DNA from: Sphingopyxis sp. JAI108
GTDB taxonomy: Bacteria > Pseudomonadota > Alphaproteobacteria > Sphingomonadales > Sphingomonadaceae
Reading direction: 5' to 3'
NCBI RefSeq assembly: GCF_013410105.1
Contig: NZ_JACCCJ010000001.1
Coordinates: 2,216,052 to 2,280,051, forward strand
DNA length: 64,000 nt
Numbering within the stretch: position 1 is the first letter of the stretch; the number at the start of each line of letters is the position of its first letter. Shown piece after piece: positions 8,159 through 14,722 of the stretch. The notes under the pieces were generated by a model. That model made no database searches. It had not been told where the DNA came from and saw only the letters and a list, made by a program, of their open reading frames with translations. The position numbers were made by a program, and so were the translations under genes.

Positions 8159-8341
8159 TCAAGCGAGCGGCTTCGGCCACGACCGGGCAAGGTAGGTCCG
8201 AACCGCATCGGCATGTTCGCCAACGGCGGCGACCGCGATCAATATCTCGGACTGGCTGATCCCGAGAATGCACGCCCAGGCGCGCATCGCATCGGGTTCG
8301 CTGCGATCGATCCGGCCACTTTCGAACGTCTGATGGATCAT
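8159..8341 (-). CDS. DUF3606 small protein
   Basis: Sixty-residue cytosolic protein with the DUF3606 pattern: an N-terminal GRIDRSEPDAMRAWA segment, LGISQSEILIAVAAVG and a final ADAVRTYL. Family function is unknown; such proteins are common in alphaproteobacteria and are often induced under stress. ATG 8341 has GGGAGA upstream. A near-consensus stress promoter (GCAAC-N16-CGTT on the minus strand, 8394-8370) places its -10 29 bases before the start codon, similar to other genes in this window. The protein length and helix-turn-helix-like spacing match the family. Confidence 0.75.
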   Translation of the reverse strand: MIHQTFESGRIDRSEPDAMRAWACILGISQSEILIAVAAVGEHADAVRTYLARSWPKPLA

Positions 8342-8369
8342 GCCCGTCTCCCGTCGATGTTAGCGGGCG

Positions 8370-8394
8370 AACGCATATCAAATGTGAAAGTTGC
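8370..8394 (-). promoter_or_regulatory. Near-consensus EcfG-type promoter for DUF3606 gene
   Basis: Minus strand GCAAC-N16-CGTT, one mismatch from GGAAC-N16-CGTT, with the -10 29 bases ahead of ATG 8341. Suggestive only. Confidence 0.3.
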
Positions 8395-8612
8395 GGTAGC
8401 GGCGCCCGTCGCGACAGGCCAAAATCGCGTCGCAATCGACCGTCCAAATATCACATTAAGCGTCGCCTTTCGGTCTCACGAGCGCGCCGCGAAACGCTGC
8501 GACACCGCGAAAGTTGCGCGGCGGGGCTAAGATAAATCGGCGGCCCTGCACGCAACTTTTTCGCACCGCAGAGGGTTTCTCGAACCAGACCCCACAGCCA
8601 ATGGAGATCATC

Positions 8613-8789
8613 ATGAGCGTCAAGGGACAGATCAAGGAAGCTGCCGGTTATGTGAAGGAAGAAGCCTTCGAAAATGGCGACTCCCCTGAGGCCAAGCGCA
8701 AGGCACAGGAAGGCCGCGACCTTCGCAACGAAGGCCGTATCGAAGATGGCAAGCCGCCGAAGACGGGTACCCCCGGCACCGAAAACTAA
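8613..8789 (+). CDS. Small charged hypothetical protein (CsbD-like composition)
   Basis: Protein of 58 residues starting MSVKGQIKEAAGYVKEEAF, highly charged, predicted helical at the N-terminus with a Gly/Pro-rich tail. ATG 8613 follows GGAG with good spacing, and a strong intrinsic terminator lies 28 bases after the stop, so this is a real monocistronic gene. The composition and KGQIKEAAG opening resemble CsbD-type stress proteins, but a family match cannot be claimed by eye. No transmembrane segment or signal peptide. Function unknown; stress protection is a guess from composition and neighbourhood. Confidence 0.65.
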   Translation: MSVKGQIKEAAGYVKEEAFENGDSPEAKRKAQEGRDLRNEGRIEDGKPPKTGTPGTEN

Positions 8790-8817
8790 TCCTCCCAGCC
8801 AGGTTGATGGCACCCTC

Positions 8818-8845
8818 GGGTCCGCTCACGCGGACCCCTTTTTTT
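8818..8845 (+). terminator. Rho-independent terminator
   Basis: Perfect 8-bp stem GGGTCCGC / GCGGACCC (8818-8825 / 8830-8837) with loop TCAC and a seven-T tract (8839-8845), directly after the small gene at 8613-8789. Confidence 0.92.
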
Positions 8846-8923
8846 GGCATCACTTCGCGGCGAGATTCGATTGCTGCAAAGCAAGTTGGCCGAACTTCAG
8901 CGGCCCCGGAGCATTGGTGCAGC

Positions 8924-9359
8924 ATGATCCGCATCGCCTTTCTCGGAGTTGGCCCGACCACCCTCTACACCTTGCACGCGCTGCTTGAGCAAAGCCCCCA
9001 CCCTTTCCGGCTTTCCATCTATGAAGCGCAGCCGAGCGCCGGGCGCAGAGCGCCCTATCAGCCGGGCTGGAACGACCCCGCCATGCTGGCGAAGATCGCG
9101 AGCATCGAAATCCCGCCGGTCGCCGAATCGCCGTGCGACTGGCTGCGGCGCCAGGCCCCCGAGCGGCTCGTCGATCTCGTCGTCGATCCCGTCATGATCG
9201 GCGAACGCACCTTCTATCTGCATCGCGCTCGGCGAATATTTCCGCGATCAGTTTCGACGCGCTCCGGGGATCACAAGCTCGCACAAGATGGGCCTCGTGG
9301 TGGGCGAGCAGCTGGCCGCGGTCATCGCCGAGGCGCAGGCCGAGGAGGCGGCAGTATGA
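8924..9359 (+). pseudogene. FAD/NAD(P)-binding protein, frameshifted and internally deleted
   Basis: The first ~105 residues match the N-terminus of FAD-NAD(P)-binding proteins (PF13454 type): a Rossmann start IRIAFLGVGPTTL, then AYQPGWNDPAMLAKIASIEIPP-like family sequence and ERTFYL. Near 9220 the frame breaks. The +1-shifted frame continues with IALGEYFRDQF, the next expected family segment, but then jumps within a few codons to a short C-terminal-looking tail (SHKMGLVVGEQLAAVIAEA) ending at TGA 9357-9359. A normal member is several hundred residues longer, so a large internal deletion is inferred. It overlaps the next broken gene as ATGA. Confidence 0.7.
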
Positions 9360-9627
9360 AGCTGTGCACCAATTACATCGGCGGCGAGATGGCTGGCGCC
9401 AATATCGAGCTGCACGACATGCGCTTCGTCGCTGCGCCGACCATTGCTGACACCTATGATGCGCTTCGCCGGCAATGGTGGGGCACGCCCGGCATCCTCC
9501 ATATCGACTGCTGGGCCGAGATCGAGCAGCCGATGGCTACGGCATCATCCTGAGGCCCGAGTCGTTCGAGAGCCCCGAGCGGCTCTATTATGTCAGTCTT
9601 GGCGGCTATGTCACGGAGGCGGGCTGA
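9356..9627 (+). pseudogene. DUF1543 protein, frameshifted
   Basis: ATG 9356 overlaps the preceding stop. The first ~60 residues match DUF1543 well (YIGGEMAGANIELHDMRF, TIADTYDALRRQWWG, LHIDCWAEIEQ). The frame then breaks. Adding one base after 9529 (CAGC to CAGGC) restores ADGYGIILRPESFESPERLYYVSLGGY, the second half of the domain, up to TGA 9625-9627. The usual end of the domain is still missing; another frame continues a little to 9703. So at least one and probably two lesions. The family is of unknown function. Loss together with the upstream FAD gene suggests decay of a two-gene operon. Confidence 0.75.
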
Positions 9628-9635
9628 GGTTCCCC

Positions 9636-9660
9636 GGAACATTGGGTACGACGTCGCGTT
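9636..9660 (+). promoter_or_regulatory. Perfect EcfG-type promoter motif, no downstream gene
   Basis: GGAAC (9636-9640), 16 bases, CGTT (9657-9660) on the plus strand. No coding sequence follows in this direction; a strong hairpin lies 140 bases downstream (9800-9825). It may drive a small RNA or may be the remnant of a lost operon. Confidence 0.4.
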
Positions 9661-9799
9661 AGCGCGACCGGATTTCAGCGATGCGATGACCGTCAAGTCG
9701 TAGTACTTCAAGCATGTTCGCCGCTATTCCGATACTCTGCGTCAGACCGGCATTTGCGCGCTATTCGCATAGGGTTTGGCATCCTGCCGCCCTATAGAC

Positions 9800-9825
9800 G
9801 AAGGGCGCCGTGACCGGCGCCCTTC
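9800..9825. terminator. Strong hairpin, probable terminator between converging transcripts
   Basis: Perfect 10-bp stem GAAGGGCGCC / GGCGCCCTTC (9800-9809 / 9816-9825) with a 6-base loop, 25 bases beyond the end of the minus-strand lipoprotein gene. No T-tract on either strand, so efficiency is uncertain. Confidence 0.55.
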
Positions 9826-9849
9826 ACCCTGCCCTTAGGGAAGGCAGTC

Positions 9850-10125
9850 TTATTTCTTCTGCGTGTCGCCGACGCCGGTTTCGGAGGGAGCGATCTCGCC
9901 GTTGTCGTCCATCGCATTGGCTTTTTCTTCGCCCTGCTCTTCGACAACGTCGGCCTTCTGCTCCATTGCTTCCTTGGCGGGCCCCTCAGGCATCGCGTCG
10001 GCCTGATCGTCGATCGCTTCCGCCTTTGTTTCGGCCTGGTCTTCCACCTTGTCGGCGGCGGGGCTCTGGCAGGCGCCGAGCGCAAGGGCCGAGGTAGCAG
10101 CAAGGGTTACGAACAGCTTTTTCAT
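9850..10125 (-). CDS. Small acidic lipoprotein
   Basis: Secreted protein of 91 residues with a classical lipoprotein signal: MKKLFVTLAATSALALGAC, lipobox LGAC, Cys at residue 19. The mature part is low complexity, rich in Glu, Ala, Asp and Lys, predicted helical and strongly acidic, with no catalytic motif. ATG 10125 has GGGAG upstream. A perfect EcfG-type promoter (GGAAC-N16-CGTT, 10181-10157 on the minus strand) has its -10 32 bases ahead of the start, so expression under general stress is likely. Function unknown; envelope stabilisation is a guess. Confidence 0.78.
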   Translation of the reverse strand: MKKLFVTLAATSALALGACQSPAADKVEDQAETKAEAIDDQADAMPEGPAKEAMEQKADVVEEQGEEKANAMDDNGEIAPSETGVGDTQKK

Positions 10126-10156
10126 CGAAAGTCTCCCTGTTGATGACTGCCCAGCT

Positions 10157-10181
10157 AACGCGGCGCGGCCCATCGGGTTCC
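10157..10181 (-). promoter_or_regulatory. EcfG-type general-stress promoter of the lipoprotein gene
   Basis: Minus strand GGAAC (10181-10177), 16 bases, CGTT (10160-10157), 32 bases before ATG 10125. Perfect match with the expected distance. Confidence 0.7.
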
Positions 10182-10204
10182 TCAAACCTCCCCGGTGAAA
10201 ATCG

Positions 10205-10996
10205 TCAGCGTCTCGCCGCCATGATACGCGCGACCATGTCCTCGTCGCGAAGCCGCCGCCAGCGGGCCTCGACGAAGCTGTGGACCCCGAACAGGAAAAG
10301 GCCCGCAGCGACGAGCAGATAGAGCGGCGGATTGTCTGTCAGCGCCGAGAGTGCGTCGCCGAGCCCCCTGACCTCGCCCGCTGTGCCGAACCAGCCGCCG
10401 CGCACGAGCGAGACGCCGATCACCGCGAACACCACCGCGCGCGCAGCAAGTCCCACGCGGCCAACGGGCACCGCCCAGGCGGGTGCTTCCGCATCGAGAT
10501 CCTTCGCGAACTCGGTGGTCCAGGCCTTTACGGCTTGCTGCGCGGCTGCCGCGAGGAATGCGGCGCCGACCAGCCCGAGCAGCAGGCCGCCGAGGGGCAA
10601 GTCGAGCAGCATAGCCGCCGCCTGTTTCTCGCGGCCCTCTGCCGCCCCTTTGCCCGAGGCGAGGCGGAGCGCCGCCCAGGCGAGGATGAAATGCGCGATG
10701 CCGCTCGCGGCATAACCCACGCGTACGGCGATACCCTTGGCGCCCGTCCCCTTGTTTTCGCTATCCAGCGCCGCCCCGTAGAGGCGGTAGCCACCGTAGA
10801 GCGCGAGCCCCATCGCGAGAAGGGCGAGCAGGATCGCGCCAGCGGGCATGTCCCGGACCGAGCGAAACACGGCTTGAGGGCTGGGGTCGTCGGCGGACGA
10901 GCCGCTGAGCGCGATCCAGGCAAGCAGGCAATAGACGACGCCGCGCGCGAACCACCCGGTGCGCGCAAATGTCTCGAGCCGCCGAAGCCTGTTCAT
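10205..10996 (-). CDS. DUF1206 membrane protein
   Basis: Polytopic inner-membrane protein of 263 residues with about six hydrophobic helices arranged as three repeats of the DUF1206 unit (for example FARTGWFARGVVYCLLAW, VRVGYAASGIAHFILAW and VGRVGLAARAVVFAVIG), each with the conserved Gly/Arg start. Function unknown. ATG 10996 has a GGGACAGG site. A perfect EcfG-type promoter (11052-11028, minus) is placed 31 bases upstream, which makes this a likely general-stress gene. It may be co-transcribed with the lipoprotein gene downstream, though that gene has its own promoter. Confidence 0.87.
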   Translation of the reverse strand: MNRLRRLETFARTGWFARGVVYCLLAWIALSGSSADDPSPQAVFRSVRDMPAGAILLALLAMGLALYGGYRLYGAALDSENKGTGAKGIAVRVGYAASGIAHFILAWAALRLASGKGAAEGREKQAAAMLLDLPLGGLLLGLVGAAFLAAAAQQAVKAWTTEFAKDLDAEAPAWAVPVGRVGLAARAVVFAVIGVSLVRGGWFGTAGEVRGLGDALSALTDNPPLYLLVAAGLFLFGVHSFVEARWRRLRDEDMVARIMAARR

Positions 10997-11027
10997 GATG
11001 CCTGTCCCGATGGTTGACCATCAAGCC

Positions 11028-11052
11028 AACGCCCGCTGCCCCCCGCAGTTCC
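11028..11052 (-). promoter_or_regulatory. EcfG-type general-stress promoter of the DUF1206 gene
   Basis: Minus strand GGAAC (11052-11048), 16 bases, CGTT (11031-11028), 31 bases before ATG 10996. Confidence 0.65.
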
Positions 11053-11156
11053 CGCTACTCCGAGCCGCGGCGCGGGCCCCGGCCTCTCCTTTCCCGGCAG
11101 GCGCCGTTGCGCTCGCCGCCGCCCATACGGCGAAGGCCCGTTAGAGGTCTGCCGGT

Positions 11157-11900
11157 TCAGCCGGATTTTCTCGCGAAGGCCCCGGCCACAAAGTCACGGC
11201 CGATCCGCAGGCCAACCGGATCGACGCTGTGCGCGACACCGTAGGAGATATGGGTCTCGACCTCGACGCCGAGCCGCTTCAATTGGCTCTCCGACATGTG
11301 CAGCGCTGCGATCGGAACGACGGGGTCGGCTGTGCCATGTACCAGTAGCACGGGCGGTTTCGACGGGAGATGATGCGCAAGATCCGCCGCGCCGGCGAGC
11401 ATGCCCGAGTAGCCGACGATCGCGGCAACGGGGCGCGGGCGGCGAAGACCCACCTGAAGCGCCATCATCGTGCCCTGGCTGAATCCCACCAGGGCAAGAT
11501 CGGACTCGCTGAGCCCATATTGCGCGAGCTTCCGGTCGATGAACGCGTCGATCGCAGGCGCTGCCGATGCCGCACCCGCAGCGAGCGCCGACGGCGCGAA
11601 GCCCGAGAGCCCCCACCATTGGTAGCCCGCGCCCATCATCGAACATCGCTGTGGCGCGTGCGGCGCAAGAAACAGCGTGTCCGGCAGGGCCTCCTGCCAT
11701 TGCGGCGCGAGCGAGATCATGTCGGTGCCGCTCGAGCCGAAGCCATGGAGCAACAACACGATGTTCTTGGGGGCGCTGCCGGAGCGAGGCTGCAGGCTGG
11801 CGCCGTTGACGATCTTGGACAGGTTTCTTCTCTCAGCTTCGGCGCCGGCCAGCGGCCCGCGATCAGGGTACAGCGGGCGGCAGGGATTGCGAAGGTGCAT
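11157..11900 (-). CDS. Phospholipase/carboxylesterase family alpha/beta hydrolase
   Basis: Cytosolic serine esterase of the Abhydrolase_2 (carboxylesterase/acyl-protein thioesterase-like) family. Visible features are LLLHGFGSSGTDM (oxyanion loop), the nucleophile elbow GFSQGTMMAL, the acid in HGTADPVVP and the catalytic His in SYGVAHSVD. Substrate unknown; short-chain esters are typical. The start is unsure: family homology begins at SKIVNG, preceded in frame by CTG 11822 which has an AGAGAAG site, whereas the only upstream ATG (11900, used here) has no ribosome site and would add a non-conserved ~26-residue leader. A GTG at 11984 is also in frame. Confidence 0.82.
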   Translation of the reverse strand: MHLRNPCRPLYPDRGPLAGAEAERRNLSKIVNGASLQPRSGSAPKNIVLLLHGFGSSGTDMISLAPQWQEALPDTLFLAPHAPQRCSMMGAGYQWWGLSGFAPSALAAGAASAAPAIDAFIDRKLAQYGLSESDLALVGFSQGTMMALQVGLRRPRPVAAIVGYSGMLAGAADLAHHLPSKPPVLLVHGTADPVVPIAALHMSESQLKRLGVEVETHISYGVAHSVDPVGLRIGRDFVAGAFARKSG

Positions 11901-12215
11901 AGGTAGATAGGCGACCGCGCATTTCCACCCCCCGCTCGCTGGCAGCTTGGCGATTCGCGCTGCGGCATGCGCGCCCGCGGCCACAGGCTTCGCCCTTAGG
12001 GCGCGGACATCTGACCCTTAGCGCGCCCGTATTGCGATAGCGGAGACGCCATTTGCCGGATCGGTCGCTGCCAACGCATCGCCAAGCTTCGCAACCTTCC
12101 AGCTAATGCGGCGACACTTGTCTCTGGGGATTTTGGACACCGTGCCCGCGACCTGACGGAACCCGGCCGGGGCCCGTTGGTTGAGCAAGACGGGGGCCGG
12201 ATATGGAGAGCTGTC

Positions 12216-12512
12216 ATGCCCCGCGGCGACAAATCGAGCTATACCGACAAGCAGAAGCGCAAAGCCGAGCATATCGAGGAAGGGTATGAGAAGCGGGGCG
12301 TCGGCAAGAAGGAAGCCGAAAGCCGCGCGTGGGCTACGGTGAACAAGGAGTCGGGTGGCGGCAACAAATCGGGCTCCGGTCGCGGCAAACCCGATACCCA
12401 TGAATCTTCGCGAAAGGGCGGCCGGATCGGCGGCTCGAGTCAAAGCAGCGAGAAGCGGTCCGCCGCCACCAAAAAGGGTTGGGAGACCCGGCGCCGAAAT
12501 GTAAAAGGATAA
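12216..12512 (+). CDS. Basic KGG-type small protein (often labelled plasmid stabilisation protein)
   Basis: Protein of 98 residues, very basic and Gly/Ser rich. The N-terminal part (SSYTDKQKRKAEHIEEGYEKRG, then EAESRAWATVNK) matches a family widespread in alphaproteobacteria that databases often call plasmid stabilisation or ChaB-like protein, without experimental function. The second half is low complexity, with SRKGGRIGG and a final RRRN, suggesting nucleic-acid binding. ATG 12216 has GGAGAG seven bases upstream. It stands alone between convergent neighbours. No plasmid or toxin-antitoxin context is visible here, so the common label should not be taken literally. Confidence 0.75.
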   Translation: MPRGDKSSYTDKQKRKAEHIEEGYEKRGVGKKEAESRAWATVNKESGGGNKSGSGRGKPDTHESSRKGGRIGGSSQSSEKRSAATKKGWETRRRNVKG

Positions 12513-12549
12513 GGGCTGAAGCGGGTCAAGCGACCGGGTCAAGAGCCCC

Positions 12550-12774
12550 CTAGACCGGTGCCCCGGCCCAAGCCGCTCCACCGTCCTTGTCACAATTTTT
12601 CAGACGATCGACGAGGCGTCTCCGCTCCGCCGCCACTTCGCGCAGGAGCCGAACCGCAGCCTCCGGGTCGAGGCCTACGGGATCGAGAAGCCCTTGATCG
12701 ATGCGCGAGATGAGGTCGGAGACGAACTGGAGTTCCTTACCGGTCTGCATCAGAAATTTGTCGCTCTGGTTCAT
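12550..12774 (-). CDS. Small hypothetical protein
   Basis: Protein of 74 residues, not recognised. It is predicted to be mostly helical, with LQFVSDLISRIDQGLLDP in the first half and VRLLREVAAERRRLVDRLKN in the second, then a short Gly/Ala tail. ATG 12774 is chosen because the reading frame upstream is antisense to the manC gene and unlikely to be coding; no clear ribosome site precedes it. Coding confidence is moderate, resting on amphipathic helices and sensible composition. It converges with the basic KGG-type gene, with 37 bases between their stops. Confidence 0.5.
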   Translation of the reverse strand: MNQSDKFLMQTGKELQFVSDLISRIDQGLLDPVGLDPEAAVRLLREVAAERRRLVDRLKNCDKDGGAAWAGAPV

Positions 12775-13269
12775 GGCTGTGCAACGCCCGGCGTCGCGGC
12801 GGGCTGCATCCGGCGGTCGATGAGCCGGCCCACGCCGCGACAAGCCGGTCTTGGCCAACTTTCCAAAAGGTCCGCGGCAATCGGCTACGGAGGACCGGGT
12901 GCGACCTGGCCACTCAGGCGAGAAATCGATATAACCTGCGTTAATCGGGCCGAGGTTTCCGGGCTTTCCGGGAGAAGGAGCGGCAACTCGCCCCCTCCAC
13001 CAGCGTTCCCTCGACCATGGCTCATCCAGTCTCGAATTGCACAAGTCGGACCGCTTCGACACATCGGGTCGCGGCGACAGGTAGAGCCTCATCCATAGCG
13101 AACGGCAGGAGGCGTCGCTCGAATGCGGAGCTTCGGCCGGATGCCGCGAGCGGCGTGGACGCTGCACCCGCCTTACCGCACAGCGCTGCCGCTGCCCGCT
13201 CCGGCACGCCCTTCCCAAAGAACGGATGGTACCCAAACGCACCCTCCGCGCCGCAAGAAAGTTGATCCC
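12775..13269. other. Intergenic region upstream of manC, nothing recognised
   Basis: About 495 bases with no supported gene. It must hold the promoters of manC and of the small minus-strand gene. Open frames here have shadow-like composition. No stress-type motif, terminator or RNA structure was noticed. Confidence 0.4.
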
Positions 13270-14301
13270 ATGTCTGCGACGATCCAGCCCGTCATCCTTT
13301 GCGGCGGTGCCGGCACGCGCCTCTGGCCCGCTTCGCGCGGCGCGCGTGCAAAACAGTTTCTCGACATCATCGGCGAGGCGAGCCTGTTCGCCCGGACGCT
13401 CGAGAGGGCAAGCGGCCGCGGCTTTTCGGCGCCGCTCATCGTGTGCGGCGCCGAGCATGTCGCCATGGTGCGCGAACAGGCGGAGGGGCGCGACCTTCGG
13501 CTGATCGTCGAGCCGGCGGCGCGCAATACCGCCGCGGCCATCGCGCTCGCTGTCGCTTCGGCGGCGGATGACGCGCTTCTGCTCGTGATGCCGAGCGATC
13601 ATGTCATCACCGATGTCCAAGCCTTTCGCGACGCGATCGCGAAAGCGGCCGACCTGGCGCGCAGCGACTGGCTCGTCACCTTCGGTGTCGCGCCCGACCG
13701 GCCCGACACGGGCTTTGGCTATATCGCCAGCGGCGCGCCCCTCGGCAGCACGGGCTTTGCCGTCGACCGCTTCGTCGAAAAGCCGCCGCTCGCCGAAGCC
13801 GAAGCGATGCTCCACGAGGGCGGCTACAGCTGGAACGCCGGCATTTTCCTGTTCCGGGCGGGCCGCATGCGCGAGGCGATGCTCGCGCACTGCCCCGCGA
13901 TCTATCGCGCGGCGGAAGCTGCCGTCGCCAATGCGCTGCACGATGGGGACGCCCTCCATGCGGCGCGAGAACCGTTCGAGCAGGCACCATCGGATTCGAT
14001 CGACTATGCCGTGATGGAAAAGGACGCGCGCGTCGCGGTCGTCCCCGTGTCGATGGGCTGGTCGGATCTCGGGAGCTGGCAGGCGGTGCACGCGCTCGCC
14101 GACGCCGACGACGCCGGCAATGCCTGCCGCGACGATCTCTTCGCGCACGACAGCCACAATTGTCTGGTCCGCGCACCCGGCAAGCGCGTATCGCTCGTCG
14201 GCTTGGACAATGTCGGGGTCATCGTCGACGGCGACGACATCCTCGTCATCGCGCTCGACCGGTCGCAGGAGGTCCGGGCTGCAGCCCGGGCGCGCCAGTG
14301 A
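13270..14301 (+). CDS. manC: Mannose-1-phosphate guanylyltransferase
   Basis: Cytosolic nucleotidyltransferase of 343 residues that makes GDP-mannose from mannose-1-phosphate and GTP for polysaccharides, lipid glycosylation and cell-surface sugars. The nucleotide-binding motif ILCGGAGTRLWPASR is at the N-terminus, with KQFLDI, MPSDHVI, GFGYI, FVEKP and the WNAGIFLF motif following in order. It is shorter than bifunctional ManC/AlgA proteins (~470-480 residues): the C-terminal phosphomannose isomerase cupin is absent. A separate class I isomerase is encoded at 22868-23680, which supplies that activity. ATG 13270 opens the conserved sequence directly. Confidence 0.92.
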   Translation: MSATIQPVILCGGAGTRLWPASRGARAKQFLDIIGEASLFARTLERASGRGFSAPLIVCGAEHVAMVREQAEGRDLRLIVEPAARNTAAAIALAVASAADDALLLVMPSDHVITDVQAFRDAIAKAADLARSDWLVTFGVAPDRPDTGFGYIASGAPLGSTGFAVDRFVEKPPLAEAEAMLHEGGYSWNAGIFLFRAGRMREAMLAHCPAIYRAAEAAVANALHDGDALHAAREPFEQAPSDSIDYAVMEKDARVAVVPVSMGWSDLGSWQAVHALADADDAGNACRDDLFAHDSHNCLVRAPGKRVSLVGLDNVGVIVDGDDILVIALDRSQEVRAAARARQ

Positions 14302-14331
14302 CATGCTCGCCAAGGCCTCTATTCGCCCGGA

Positions 14332-14595
14332 TCAGCGCAACTGGCTGTCCTTGCTCCCCCGGCGGTTGAAACCGCCCGGCCGCCGTTCGGCGTCGCGGAT
14401 CGACTGACATCCGATGCAAGTGCGGCTCGCCGGCAAGGCCTTTCGCCGCGCGGCGGGGATCCGCTCGCCGCAATCGTCGCAATAGTCCGCGCCGGTGCCG
14501 GACAGCAGACGCAGGCGCGCCTCCTTCACGGCGTCGCTCACCGTGTCGTCGATCTGCTCCTGAACGGCGCCGTCGCGCGCCCAGCCATTGGCCAT
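14332..14595 (-). CDS. DksA/TraR-type C4 zinc-finger protein
   Basis: Small cytosolic protein of 87 residues with a C4 zinc finger: Cys39, Cys42, Cys60 and Cys63 in the pattern CDDCGERIPAARR...CIGC, the DksA/TraR signature. It lacks the long coiled-coil of full DksA and resembles TraR/YbiI-type short members that bind the RNA polymerase secondary channel. The helix before the finger has the acidic/basic pattern DDTVSDAVKEARLRL, without an obvious DksA coiled-coil tip. ATG 14595 has GGAG nine bases upstream. It converges with manC and is divergent from ligD. Effect on transcription is inferred from the family only. Confidence 0.82.
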   Translation of the reverse strand: MANGWARDGAVQEQIDDTVSDAVKEARLRLLSGTGADYCDDCGERIPAARRKALPASRTCIGCQSIRDAERRPGGFNRRGSKDSQLR

Positions 14596-14722
14596 CTTCG
14601 CACTCCATATCTCATCGCGGACGCCGGTCGTTTGCCGCGCGTTCAACATGGGAACGCGTGGGAGCGCGGGCAAGTTGCTCCCGCAGGCGGGAACGATCGC
14701 GCGCCCGGATGGTCTTGAGTCC

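Noticed and set aside
12154..12180. GGAAC ... CGTT upstream of the KGG-type gene
   Set aside because: The spacing is only 12 bases, too short for an EcfG-type promoter.
12775..14313. Long minus-strand frame through manC
   Set aside because: Only the last 74 codons (12550-12774) look like a gene; the rest is antisense to manC.
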